Source of the DNA: Bacteroidia bacterium
GTDB lineage: Bacteria > Bacteroidota > Bacteroidia > Bacteroidales > BM523
DNA length: 6,676 nucleotides
Direction of reading: 5' to 3'
Assembly (NCBI GenBank): GCA_016209245.1
Contig: JACQWN010000304.1
Span: forward strand, 1-6,676
In this document: positions 1-5,988 of the stretch, piece by piece
Numbering within the stretch: the first letter of the stretch is position 1
How the letters are laid out: each line of letters opens with the position of its first letter
Translations under genes and position numbers: made by a program
The notes under the pieces: model-generated
Databases searched by the model: none
The model's input: only the letters and a program-made list of their open reading frames with translations
What the model was told of the DNA's origin: nothing

Positions 1-14
1 ATTTATTTTTGATA

Positions 15-113
15 TTAATCGTTATAATATTTCTTATAATTTAAACTAACTTCTCTCAAAACCATAACATTTGCAATATTTCCTCCTTTATCATTTACTT
101 TAGTATTTTGTCT
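15..113 (-). pseudogene. possible 3' remnant of an unidentified coding sequence
   Basis: On the minus strand an open stretch of about 32 codons ends at a TAA at 15-17. Its translation has a protein-like look, with the segment KVNDKGGNIANVMVLRE. The frame is closed upstream by a TAA at 114-116. Beyond that stop the same frame reads a short hydrophobic run (LFLFLYKLQ), so this could be the broken end of a membrane protein gene. No start codon in a sensible position and no recognised family support it, and chance in A/T-rich DNA is quite possible. Confidence 0.18.
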
Positions 114-202
114 TTACTGGAGTTTATACAAAAACAAAAATAAATAAAAAATTCGAATTGAATAAATAAATATTGCTCAATTGCCGAAAAATTTCAGTAT
201 TC

Positions 203-233
203 TTTGTAATATTGAAAAAATACTATATTTTTG
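203..233 (+). promoter_or_regulatory. Bacteroidota-type promoter for the small protein/nucleotidyltransferase pair
   Basis: TTTG at 203-206 is followed by exactly 19 bases and then TATTTTTG at 226-233. This fits the primary sigma factor consensus of Bacteroidota (-33 TTTG, N19, -7 TAnnTTTG) at every specified position. Transcription would start near 240, leaving a leader of about 20 nt before the ATG at 263. The region is very A/T-rich, so a chance match cannot be excluded, but the exact spacing and the position just upstream of a gene favour a real promoter. Confidence 0.6.
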
Positions 234-262
234 TTTAGTTTATATTTTCAATCGAAATTAAT

Positions 263-478
263 ATGGAGAATTTAGAATATTTGACAAAAATGGATAAAAA
301 AGCATTTCAAATTCTGACGATGGATTCAATTAATCAAAAAGATGAAACTTCCTATTGGTTGACAAAACCGCCTATTGAAAGGTTTATCGCATTAGAATTA
401 TTAAGACAAAGATTTTACGAATATGAAACCTCTTCCACCAGATTTCAGAGAGTTTTTAGCGTTGCTCAACAAGCATAA
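263..478 (+). CDS. conserved small protein paired with nucleotidyltransferase (TA-like partner)
   Basis: This 71-residue protein starts at an ATG about 20 nt downstream of the predicted transcription start. It carries the pattern YWLTKPPIERFIALELLRQ (residues 31-49), then FY and TRFQRVF (59-65). That resembles the small proteins found in many bacteria just upstream of MNT-type nucleotidyltransferases, typically D-x-x-Y-W/Y-x-x-L-(T/S)-P-x-E-R followed by a basic helix and a (T/S)RxQRVF-like end. The gene overlaps the next one by 56 nt in a different frame, so the two are co-transcribed and probably translationally coupled. There is no signal peptide or membrane segment, so it is expected to be cytosolic. 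It is far too short for a HEPN toxin domain. A role as the partner, possibly the antitoxin or inhibitor, of the nucleotidyltransferase is inferred from arrangement only. Confidence 0.75.
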   Translation: MENLEYLTKMDKKAFQILTMDSINQKDETSYWLTKPPIERFIALELLRQRFYEYETSSTRFQRVFSVAQQA

Positions 479-866
479 TGTTAAATATTTATTAATTGGC
501 GGATATGCTGTTGCTTTTTATGGTTTTATCAGAGCAACAAATGATATGGATATTTGGATTTTCATAAATCCCGAAAATGCACGCAAAATTTATAACACCT
601 TGATAGAATTCGGTTTTAATGTACCTGGATTGACAGATGATTTGTTTTTAAAAGAACATCAGGTTATCAGAATGGGGGTTCCACCTTTAAGATTAGAGAT
701 TCTAACCACAATCTCAGGGGTGACCTTTGAAGAATGTTATAAAAATCGTGTAATCGAAACGATTGAAGGTCTAGAAATAAACATAATAAATCTTGAACAT
801 TTAAAAATAAATAAAAAAGCCAGCGGTAGATTGAAAGATTTAAACGATCTTGAAAATCTGCTATAA
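423..866 (+). CDS. minimal nucleotidyltransferase, DUF6036-like (MNT fold)
   Basis: This 147-residue protein has the hallmarks of a small polymerase-beta-fold nucleotidyltransferase. GGYAVAFYG (residues 26-34) is the glycine-rich substrate loop. RATNDMDIWI (37-46) supplies the metal-binding pair D41 and D43. RLEILT (90-95) places E92 where the third acidic residue is expected. The C-terminal part, NKKASGRLKDLNDLE (130-144), matches the conserved NKxAxGRxKDLxDxE ending of this family, so the protein looks complete and catalytically competent. Families of this kind transfer nucleotides to proteins, RNA or small molecules, and several act as toxins or antitoxins; the substrate here is unknown. 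The start ATG lies inside the upstream small gene (56-nt overlap). After the TAA at 864-866 the heptamer array begins within about 25 nt. Confidence 0.85.
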   Translation: MKPLPPDFREFLALLNKHNVKYLLIGGYAVAFYGFIRATNDMDIWIFINPENARKIYNTLIEFGFNVPGLTDDLFLKEHQVIRMGVPPLRLEILTTISGVTFEECYKNRVIETIEGLEINIINLEHLKINKKASGRLKDLNDLENLL

Positions 867-890
867 TACACTTTGCATACTGTATACACC

Positions 891-1072
891 GACTAGCCAC
901 TACCTACTGCCAACTGCCAACTGCCAACTGCCAACTGCCAACTGCCGACTACCGACTGCCGACTGCCGACTACCGACTGCCGACTGCCTACTGCCGACTA
1001 CCGACTGCCTACTGCCTACTGCCTACTGCTTCCTACCTCCTGCTTCCTGCCGTCTGCCTCCTGCCGCCCCTT
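891..1072. repeat. heptanucleotide tandem repeat array, consensus nACTGCC
   Basis: About 25 consecutive 7-bp units run in register. The cleanest part is five AACTGCC units at 912-946. It is followed by a mix of GACTGCC, GACTACC and TACTGCC to about 1030, then decays to TCCTGCC, TCCTGCT and GTCTGCC by 1065. The plus strand is pyrimidine-rich with strong strand asymmetry, in sharp contrast to the A/T-rich flanks. An ORF across it (LPTANC-type repeats) arises only because 7-bp units give a 21-bp codon period and is not regarded as a gene. The array sits between convergent genes. Heptamer arrays are known in other bacteria, such as the STRR sequences of cyanobacteria. The function here is unknown. 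Confidence 0.95.
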
Positions 1073-1096
1073 GTAACATCCCATAATGACACATCT

Positions 1097-1207
1097 TTAC
1101 CTGCTTCCTTTCAAAATCCCATAGATGAAGCCCATTGCCAAAGCGCCATTTGAATTCTTTGCAACCGGCGCTCCCGTCTTTGCCCAGTCCTTATTCCGCA
1201 TTGGCAT
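1097..1207 (-). CDS. doubtful 36-residue ORF overlapping the DUF1848 gene end
   Basis: In a different frame from the DUF1848 gene, an ATG at 1207 lies 17 nt upstream of that gene's last base. It opens a 36-codon ORF ending at TAA 1097-1099. The product begins MPMRNKDWAKTGAP and ends with a short hydrophobic segment, ALAMGFIYGILKGSR. The stretch is richer in G+C than most of the window, and the overlap would allow translational coupling. It has no recognised family. It could be a genuine tiny protein, a relic of another gene's end, or chance. The heptamer array begins about 25 bp beyond its stop codon. Confidence 0.2.
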   Translation of the reverse strand: MPMRNKDWAKTGAPVAKNSNGALAMGFIYGILKGSR

Positions 1208-2141
1208 AACAATAAACACACCGATGCGGACAGGTATTATACTCGCCTATATCCTTACTGATAATACATTTGCAAAATTCTCGTTGCCCCTTATCTTCAT
1301 TATCTCTGGTTTTAATAATCTGCTTTTCACCGTTAAACAAATCATTTTTAATAAATTTTACTCCTAAAAATTCCATTAATGGCTTATCGTGACTGAATAA
1401 TTTAATAATTAAATCATCATCAATACATTTATTATGAACGATACTATATTTTTCAAAAGAATTTTCTTCGGCACAGGAGCCAATTTCGAGCTTCCATTTC
1501 TGGTTCAACTGTGACAAACCTTCAACAAATTCATACATCAACCGTTCATTAAATTCCATGTATCTTATGGAACATCTTTTTAAATTGTTTTGAACTTTTT
1601 TATACCGCTGAATATCGGCAAAGCTAAAAACCATTTTAGAAGCATGGTTTTTCAATTGCTCACCGATGTTTTCAATCTTGTACAACAATGTTTCAACATT
1701 AAGGCAGTCAGTAAGGAGCAACGGGTCGAAACGCCAGATAACCTTATCCTTTCCTATTCGTTCGGATAATTCAATAAATGTTTCAATTCGTGCACCTGTA
1801 TTGGGAACATTTGGCTCAAGCTTTTCTTTGTCGTAATCGTTAAGAGTATATTGGAAGTAATAATATATATTATTTTCATCAAACAAGTTAAGATATTTCA
1901 TTAATGGCTTTGGATTTTTCGACCAGAAAACAATAAGCCGAACATTGACAAACGACACATATAAAGGAGCGCGGTTAAATGGGTTGAACAATTTGATATA
2001 TCCTTTTTTTACTCTTTCAACAAACCTGTCAGCATAAAAAGCAGGGATATCGGTTCTTCGGCTTGCCGAAATAATAACAGGCGCTTCTGCTTCACTTGAT
2101 TTTCCGTCGTCAGTTACTATATTTATTTTATTCCATTTCAT
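1191..2141 (-). CDS. DUF1848 family protein, putative radical-SAM-like Fe-S protein
   Basis: This 316-residue protein has features typical of DUF1848: VIISASRRTDIPAFY near residues 22-36, FWSKNPKPL near 72-80, YFQYTLNDY, WRFDPLLLTD, and a C-terminal cysteine cluster. That cluster has C290 and C292, then C304-x3-C308-x2-C311 in CPHRCVYCYAN, which is the spacing of the radical SAM 4Fe-4S motif placed at the C-terminus. The family is known for this resemblance, but its reaction is unknown. The protein ends only a few residues after CYAN, so the tail is short. I chose ATG 2141. The frame can be extended to a TTG at 2165, but that codon and the residues after it come from the inserted MITE-like element and its target duplication. 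Without the insertion this gene would start 5 nt after nadC, so it was originally the third gene of that operon. Confidence 0.88.
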   Translation of the reverse strand: MKWNKINIVTDDGKSSEAEAPVIISASRRTDIPAFYADRFVERVKKGYIKLFNPFNRAPLYVSFVNVRLIVFWSKNPKPLMKYLNLFDENNIYYYFQYTLNDYDKEKLEPNVPNTGARIETFIELSERIGKDKVIWRFDPLLLTDCLNVETLLYKIENIGEQLKNHASKMVFSFADIQRYKKVQNNLKRCSIRYMEFNERLMYEFVEGLSQLNQKWKLEIGSCAEENSFEKYSIVHNKCIDDDLIIKLFSHDKPLMEFLGVKFIKNDLFNGEKQIIKTRDNEDKGQREFCKCIISKDIGEYNTCPHRCVYCYANAE

Positions 2142-2143
2142 TA

Positions 2144-2152
2144 TAATTATAT
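2144..2152. repeat. target-site duplication, left copy (TAATTATAT)
   Basis: This 9-bp direct repeat is identical to 2222-2230 and directly abuts the left inverted repeat of the 69-bp element. Its left edge is 2 bp from the ATG codon of the DUF1848 gene (2139-2141). Confidence 0.85.
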
Positions 2153-2221
2153 GAGTGTGTAACAAATCATGGGAATTATAGGACTAACCCCACACTTGAG
2201 CCACCGAATTGTTACACACTC
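2153..2221. mobile_element. 69-bp MITE-like element with 13-bp terminal inverted repeats
   Basis: GAGTGTGTAACAA at 2153-2165 and TTGTTACACACTC at 2209-2221 are perfect inverted copies bounding a 43-bp core with no coding capacity. The element is flanked by perfect 9-bp direct repeats TAATTATAT at 2144-2152 and 2222-2230, the expected footprint of transposition. GAGTGTGTAA-type ends together with an 8-9-bp target duplication are compatible with mobilisation by an IS256-family (mutator-type) transposase, although that assignment is from memory of the family. The insertion lies at the very end of nadC. The right target copy carries its last codon and TAA, so nadC is intact. The hairpin could now act as a weak transcription barrier between nadC and the DUF1848 gene. 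Confidence 0.85.
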
Positions 2222-2230
2222 TAATTATAT
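2222..2230. repeat. target-site duplication, right copy (TAATTATAT)
   Basis: This 9-bp direct repeat is identical to 2144-2152 and directly abuts the right inverted repeat of the element. Read on the minus strand it contains the last sense codon (ATA) and TAA stop of nadC, which explains why the insertion left nadC unbroken. Confidence 0.85.
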
Positions 2231-3067
2231 AGCTTTTAGACTTAAATCCAAGGATTGAATATGATGAGTCAAAGCGCCCACCGAAATATAGTCCACTCCG
2301 CAGGCAGCATAGTCCTGAATGTTTTGAAGGTTAATACCGCCTGATGATTCGACTTCATATTTTCCTGCTATTAATCTGACCGCCTCTTTTGTATCAGGAA
2401 TTGAAAAGTTATCGAGCATGATACGGTGAACGCCTCCGGTAGCAAGAATTATTTTAAGCTCCTCAAGATTCCTGGCTTCAATTTCAATCTTCAGATTTTT
2501 CTTATTCTTTTCCAGATAGCTTCTCACTTTTTTAATAGCTTGGGCAATGCCTCCCGCATAATCAATATGATTGTCCTTGAGCATTATCATATCAAATAAT
2601 CCGAACCTGTGATTTTCCCCACCTCCGATTTTTACAGCGGCTTTATCAAGAATACGCATACCAGGAGTGGTTTTGCGTGTATCTAACAGCTTGGCTTTAT
2701 ATCCTTTTAACTTATCGGCATATTTTCTTGTTTGAGTAGCAATACCGCTCATATGCTGCATTACATTCAATACTGGCCTTTCCGCTTGAAGGATTGAAAT
2801 TTGCGGGCCCTCAACAGTAAAAACTATGTCTCCTTGTTTAATTTCGGCGCCATCATTAAAATCGGCTATAAGATTTATGTCTTGATTATACTTCTTAAAA
2901 ATTCGCCGGGCTACTTCAACACCTGCAAGAATACCATTTTGCTTGACAATCAGACTCGCCTTTCCGGTTTTATCACGTGGAATACAAGCTAAAGAAGTAT
3001 GGTCGCCGTCACCCAAATCCTCTTTCATCATTAAAGTGATAAGTGAATCAAGTAATGCTTCATTCAT
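2225..3067 (-). CDS. nadC: nicotinate-nucleotide pyrophosphorylase (carboxylating)
   Basis: This is quinolinate phosphoribosyltransferase, which converts quinolinate and PRPP to nicotinate mononucleotide, CO2 and pyrophosphate in cytosolic de novo NAD synthesis. The 280-residue length is normal for the family. Signature segments, in order, are EDLGDGDHTS near the N-terminus, ERPVLNVMQHMSGIAT (about 96-111), DTRKTTPG (129-136), the basic and metal/phosphate-binding region GGGENHRFGLFDMIMLKDNH (148-167), LDNF (218-221), ESSGGI (240-245) and ISVGALTH (261-268). I chose ATG 3067, which overlaps the upstream DUF4783 gene by 8 nt and suggests translational coupling. An in-frame TTG at 3079 would add four residues but is less likely. 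The stop codon lies inside the target duplication of the 69-bp element. Nothing suggests loss of activity. Confidence 0.97.
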   Translation of the reverse strand: MNEALLDSLITLMMKEDLGDGDHTSLACIPRDKTGKASLIVKQNGILAGVEVARRIFKKYNQDINLIADFNDGAEIKQGDIVFTVEGPQISILQAERPVLNVMQHMSGIATQTRKYADKLKGYKAKLLDTRKTTPGMRILDKAAVKIGGGENHRFGLFDMIMLKDNHIDYAGGIAQAIKKVRSYLEKNKKNLKIEIEARNLEELKIILATGGVHRIMLDNFSIPDTKEAVRLIAGKYEVESSGGINLQNIQDYAACGVDYISVGALTHHIQSLDLSLKAI

Positions 3068-3461
3068 CTTCGTTTTCAATTCTGAGAGTATGTATCAATA
3101 AATTATTCTGATTGGGCTTGAGCAGGATATAGACTCTGAAAGTTCCGTTATTTGTGGTAAGATTTCCTATCGCATATTGCGCTCCTTCTTTTCCGCCTTC
3201 ATGAACCACTGTAAAATTTGTCGCCTGATGCTTGGCGAAGAAATCCTTGATTACCAGTTCCGCCTGATTTTTACTGTATATTTCTTCTTTATCGAGTATT
3301 GTAACTTCAACACTGGTATTGAAAAATTTTGCCAGTTCAGCCGAATTGCCCGATTTCAGCGATAATATAATACCGTTTGGCACAACTGATTTCTGCTGGG
3401 CAAAACATGATTGAGTAATAATTACTGCAATTACTGAAAAAAAATATAAAAATACCTTCAT
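3060..3461 (-). CDS. exported DUF4783 family protein (NTF2-like)
   Basis: This 133-residue protein starts with an N-terminal signal sequence: MK, a hydrophobic stretch to about residue 16, then QSCFA. Cleavage after A21 by signal peptidase I is most likely. C19 could alternatively act as a lipoprotein cysteine, although TQSC is a poor lipobox. The mature part (IILSLKSGNSAELAKFF, VEVTILDKEEIYSK, DFFAKHQ, GGKEGAQYAIGNL, TFRVYILLK) matches my recollection of DUF4783, a Bacteroidota family with an NTF2-like fold and unknown role. It is the first gene of the minus-strand operon and overlaps nadC by 8 nt. A periplasmic location is expected. The genomic link to nadC appears common in this phylum, but no functional link to NAD synthesis is established. 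Confidence 0.87.
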   Translation of the reverse strand: MKVFLYFFSVIAVIITQSCFAQQKSVVPNGIILSLKSGNSAELAKFFNTSVEVTILDKEEIYSKNQAELVIKDFFAKHQATNFTVVHEGGKEGAQYAIGNLTTNNGTFRVYILLKPNQNNLLIHTLRIENEDE

Positions 3462-3500
3462 ATTCTTAAAAATTTGTAATTATTTATGTATAGGTATTAT

Positions 3501-3593
3501 TACCCCACCGAAGTACGAATAAAATACTAATATACGAAGTACGAAATATTCGTAATTCGTAAGTTCGTAAAAAATTCGTACTTCGTTGGGATA
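3501..3593. repeat. long imperfect inverted repeat made of CGAAGTACGAA-type units
   Basis: The outer arms 3501-3520 and 3574-3593 are inverted copies matching at 18 of 20 positions. Between them the motif is repeated. CGAAGTACGAA occurs at 3509-3519 and 3535-3545, and its complement TTCGTACTTCG at 3575-3585. Further TTCGTA copies lie at 3549-3554, 3556-3561 and 3564-3569, and TACGAA/TTCGTA also forms a small hairpin at 3540-3554. Together these could fold into a large cruciform or RNA hairpin. It lies between the divergent DUF4783 and ATPase genes, so it is not in a terminator position. It may be an intergenic repeat family or a non-autonomous element, but no clear target duplication was seen. 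Confidence 0.8.
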
Positions 3594-3623
3594 ATCTGTA
3601 TGAAATAACATTGACCTAAATAG

Positions 3624-3659
3624 TAACAAAAATTTTTGTGAAAAAATATAACAAAAATT
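3624..3659. promoter_or_regulatory. possible operator: palindrome and 11-bp direct repeat
   Basis: ACAAAAATTTTTGT at 3626-3639 is a perfect 14-bp palindrome. TAACAAAAATT occurs at 3624-3634 and again at 3649-3659, 25 bp apart. The arrangement lies about 70-110 bp upstream of the predicted -7 element of the ATPase operon and could bind a regulator. In such A/T-rich DNA it may also be chance. The rest of 3594-3730 shows nothing else recognisable. Confidence 0.25.
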
Positions 3660-3730
3660 GAACCAATATTGTTATTTTCAGCAAATAATATGCAAAAATA
3701 AAAAAATGTAATTAATTAATAATTTTTATG

Positions 3731-3738
3731 TATGTTTG
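3731..3738 (+). promoter_or_regulatory. probable -7 promoter element of the ATPase/TPR operon
   Basis: TATGTTTG matches the Bacteroidota -7 consensus TAnnTTTG. No TTTG lies at the expected -33 position (about 3708-3711), so the promoter would be incomplete or regulated. Transcription would begin near 3745, giving a leader of about 32 nt to the ATG at 3777. The element overlaps the alternative ATG at 3732, which argues against that codon as the translation start. Confidence 0.4.
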
Positions 3739-3776
3739 GAGCTAAAATTAAAATACATTTATTAAAAACTATCATA

Positions 3777-3977
3777 ATGAAACCTGCAAGAAATATTAAA
3801 GAATTATACAGGAATCTGAATCCATTCTTTATACCACAAAAGGGAAGGGATGATAATATTTATGTTCCTATTTATGATAGTATTTTAAAAAGGATTAAAA
3901 CCCAGATTTTAGTTGGCGATTACAATAAGGAAACATTTTTTTTGGCCAGTCCGGTTCAGGAAAATCTTCGGCTCTGA
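3777..3977 (+). CDS. AAA+-like P-loop ATPase, N-terminal part before the frameshift
   Basis: The ORF gives 66 residues from ATG 3777, beginning MKPARNIKELYRNLNPF. An ATG at 3732 in the same frame is less likely because it lies in the predicted -7 element. The segment to residue 55 looks like the lead-in of a P-loop ATPase, with YVPIYDSILKRIKTQILVGDYNKETFF just before the expected nucleotide-binding loop. At the run of eight T (3936-3943) the frame leaves the conserved sequence, reads about eleven unrelated residues (ASPVQENLRL) and stops at TGA 3975-3977. The continuation GQSGSGKS is in the -1 frame from 3944. As written this product would be a non-functional stub. With one more T, or -1 slippage, it would join the next entry to make a protein of about 433 residues. 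Confidence 0.6.
   Translation: MKPARNIKELYRNLNPFFIPQKGRDDNIYVPIYDSILKRIKTQILVGDYNKETFFLASPVQENLRL
3936..3944 (+). other. T8 homopolymer and slippery site at the ATPase frameshift
   Basis: Eight consecutive T (3936-3943) precede GGC CAG TCC GGT, the Walker A codons. In the incoming frame, T TTT TTG at 3938-3944 fits the X-XXY-YYZ pattern for -1 ribosomal slippage. A run of this length is also prone to transcriptional slippage, replication slippage and sequencing error. A nine-T version would read FFFGQSGSGKS without interruption. Confidence 0.7.
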
Positions 3978-5077
3978 ACTTTATAATTGATAAAGAGCTT
4001 GATAAAAAATATATAGTAGTTTATATAAAAGGCAGGGATTTATTCGATCTTAACGATATTGATATTATTGATATATTATTAATGTTTTCACTTGAACTGG
4101 TAGGTAAATTAAAAGATAAAAAGATATTTGAAGAAAAAATAAAAAAAATATATGATAAGCATATAAACAAGATTGAAACCGAAACCTCAGTTGAAAGCTC
4201 TAATAGAAAAGGAATAGAAGCAGAAGCTAAAATTTCCTTTGGAAAACAATTTCTTTTAAAAATTATTAATATTGGTGCTGAATTCAGAGCGAATTACCAA
4301 AGAGACAAACAATACCGTACAATAACTCGTGAATTTTTTCAATTCAGTAAAAACGAGCTGTTGGAGATAGTCAATGATTTAATTTACAAATACTATGAAG
4401 AGCATGGCAGTAAAAAGAAAGTGCTGGCGATATTTGATGACCTGGAAAAAATTAAAGATATTCAAAGAATTAACACGATTTTTATTGATAACAGAATCTA
4501 TCTGAATGATATAGATTGTAAAAAAATCCTTTCTGTTCCTGTTCATCTGGCTTCTAACCCTCAATTTGCTGAAGTCAACAAATATTTTTTTAATTTAAAA
4601 ATTTATAAAAATCCTCTTTGCGACCATGAAGATAATAAGCCCATCGAGATAAACAAAGCTCGTCTCATTGATTCTGTAAAAAAGCGTATTGAAAGTAATG
4701 CTGAATTAATCAGCGATGATGCTATTAAAATTGCAATTCAGTTTTCTGGTGGCAATATAAGGCAATTTTTACAGATTTTGTATAAAGCCGCTTTAAATGT
4801 TTTGATTCTGGAAAGTAATAAGATTTCCTCAAATGATGTAGAAGAAGCATGCCAAACCGAAAGACTCGCTATGGAGCATGCAATATTGGGTAAAGAATTA
4901 ATTTCTCTTTTAAGTGTAATAATGAAAGATCATATTCCTGATGTTCCTGATTCCGATTTATTCGTTCTGACATTGCTTTGCTTACAAACTATATTATATC
5001 GGAATGATTCGGTATGGTATGATGTAAATCCATTAATTAAAGAAACAATTAAAAGATACTCGGGTAAAAGATTATGA
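3944..5077 (+). pseudogene. AAA+-like P-loop ATPase, main body in -1 frame
   Basis: The frame is open from 3944 to the TGA at 5075-5077 (377 codons). Its first possible ATG is at 4082, so a protein from there (331 residues) would lack the Walker A loop. The open region starts with Walker A GQSGSGKSS, then YIVVYIKGRDLFDL. A charged helical insert follows, then Walker B VLAIFDDLEK (codons about 160-169), a sensor-1-like VPVHLASNP, and a sensor-2-like FSGGNIRQFL. The end is winged-helix-like, LLCLQTILYRNDSVWYDVNPLIKETI. This order fits STAND/AAA+-type ATPases of signalling or conflict systems; the precise family is not identified. The gene overlaps the TPR gene by ATGA (5074-5077), indicating coupled translation. 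If the T8 frameshift is genuine the ATPase is inactive; if it is an error or a slippage site, the full protein is about 433 residues. Confidence 0.75.
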
Positions 5078-5988
5078 CTCTGAATGAACTTTTACCGAAA
5101 ACAGAGCTGATTGAAGCCGGTAAGCTCAGGAAACAACTGAAACACATTGCCGGTAACCCATTCCTTGCATTGCTCGCTGTTGACAGTACAGCCCTGCATA
5201 ATGCTTTGATTGATTTTATCAGGTCTAACACAGATTTACGCCTTAAAATAATAAATGCAAAAGATGATGTAAGTATTCAAACAGCTTTTCTCCCAGATGA
5301 TAAAGAAAAATTTATTATTTTATCCTTTATTAACACCCCTGAAAAAATTTTACACGACAATATAATTCCACGTTTGATTTATAACAGGGATTATATAATG
5401 CAGCATAACCTGAAACATGCTTATATTGGCAAGCACAGCTTTATAAATAATATACAAAAGCAAGCTTTTGATTTATTTTCTATAGCAAATGCAAAAGTTT
5501 TTTTTTCTGATAAGCAGCTTGCCTTAACCTCTGATTTCAAAAAATATCCTGAAAAACCTGTTCAGATTGCTGATTTTGAAAAAGCTCTCACAGACCTTGA
5601 ATCATACAGAAAAAAGAAAAATATTGACAGAGAAGTTTTACTGCGTAAAATTTGTGATACCGCTTTTACAGCTTATAAAATTTCTAATCTTGATAAAGCT
5701 TGCAAATTATACAGCGAGGCGATTACTATTGCCAAAGAATTAAAAAATAATGAATCTTTGTCTTTATCATTTGGGAATATTGGTCTGATTTATCGCGATA
5801 AAGGAGATTTGGACCAAGCTTTGAAATTTCATAAGCAGGCATTAGAGATTAATAAGCAAATAGGATATTTACAGGGGCAGGCATCTGACCTTGGGAATAT
5901 TGGTCTAATTTATTCTGATAAAGGTGAATTGGATGAGGCTTTGAAATATCATAAACAGGCATTAGAGATTGACAAACAAATATCTTAA
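5074..5988 (+). CDS. TPR protein with unidentified N-terminal domain, frame ends at repeat junction
   Basis: The ATG at 5074 overlaps the ATPase stop codon. Residues 1 to about 185 form a globular domain without a P-loop. Its stretch FIILSFINTPEKIL...IIPRLIYNRDYIMQHNLKHAYIG...AFDLF recalls, from memory, the N-terminal domain of some bacterial TPR/STAND NTPases (RLNxxRDxL...APDxW-like), with degenerate residues. TPR units follow from about 194: AFTAYKISNLDKACKLYSEAI, then 40-residue units with GNIGLIYxDKGxLDxALKxHKQALEIxKQI at about 233-272 and from 273. The frame stops at TAA 5986-5988 because the third of these units is cut and rejoined out of register. The TPR frame continues +1 from 5981. 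The protein is probably cytosolic, and a scaffold or sensor partner of the ATPase is a reasonable inference. Confidence 0.8.
   Translation: MTLNELLPKTELIEAGKLRKQLKHIAGNPFLALLAVDSTALHNALIDFIRSNTDLRLKIINAKDDVSIQTAFLPDDKEKFIILSFINTPEKILHDNIIPRLIYNRDYIMQHNLKHAYIGKHSFINNIQKQAFDLFSIANAKVFFSDKQLALTSDFKKYPEKPVQIADFEKALTDLESYRKKKNIDREVLLRKICDTAFTAYKISNLDKACKLYSEAITIAKELKNNESLSLSFGNIGLIYRDKGDLDQALKFHKQALEINKQIGYLQGQASDLGNIGLIYSDKGELDEALKYHKQALEIDKQIS

Noticed and set aside
667..900. 77-codon minus-strand ORF
   Set aside because: It is antisense to the nucleotidyltransferase gene, with no motif and no promoter.
891..1072. CRISPR array
   Set aside because: The 7-bp units are contiguous with no spacers, so this is a simple tandem repeat.
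850..1086. 78-codon plus-strand ORF rich in LPTANC/LPTADC repeats
   Set aside because: It is the translation of the heptamer array, whose 21-bp codon period keeps the frame open. It has no start context and no conserved domain, and it begins inside the nucleotidyltransferase gene.
1125..1367. 80-codon plus-strand ORF
   Set aside because: Most of it lies antisense to the well-supported DUF1848 gene and it has no recognisable protein features.
2142..2165. Upstream extension of the DUF1848 protein from TTG 2165
   Set aside because: These eight codons derive from the terminal repeat and target duplication of the inserted element. The pre-insertion arrangement points to ATG 2141.
2153..2221. Rho-independent terminator after nadC
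   Set aside because: The 43-nt loop, the lack of a G+C-rich tight stem with a T tract, and the flanking 9-bp duplications fit a transposition product better, although some effect on transcription is possible.
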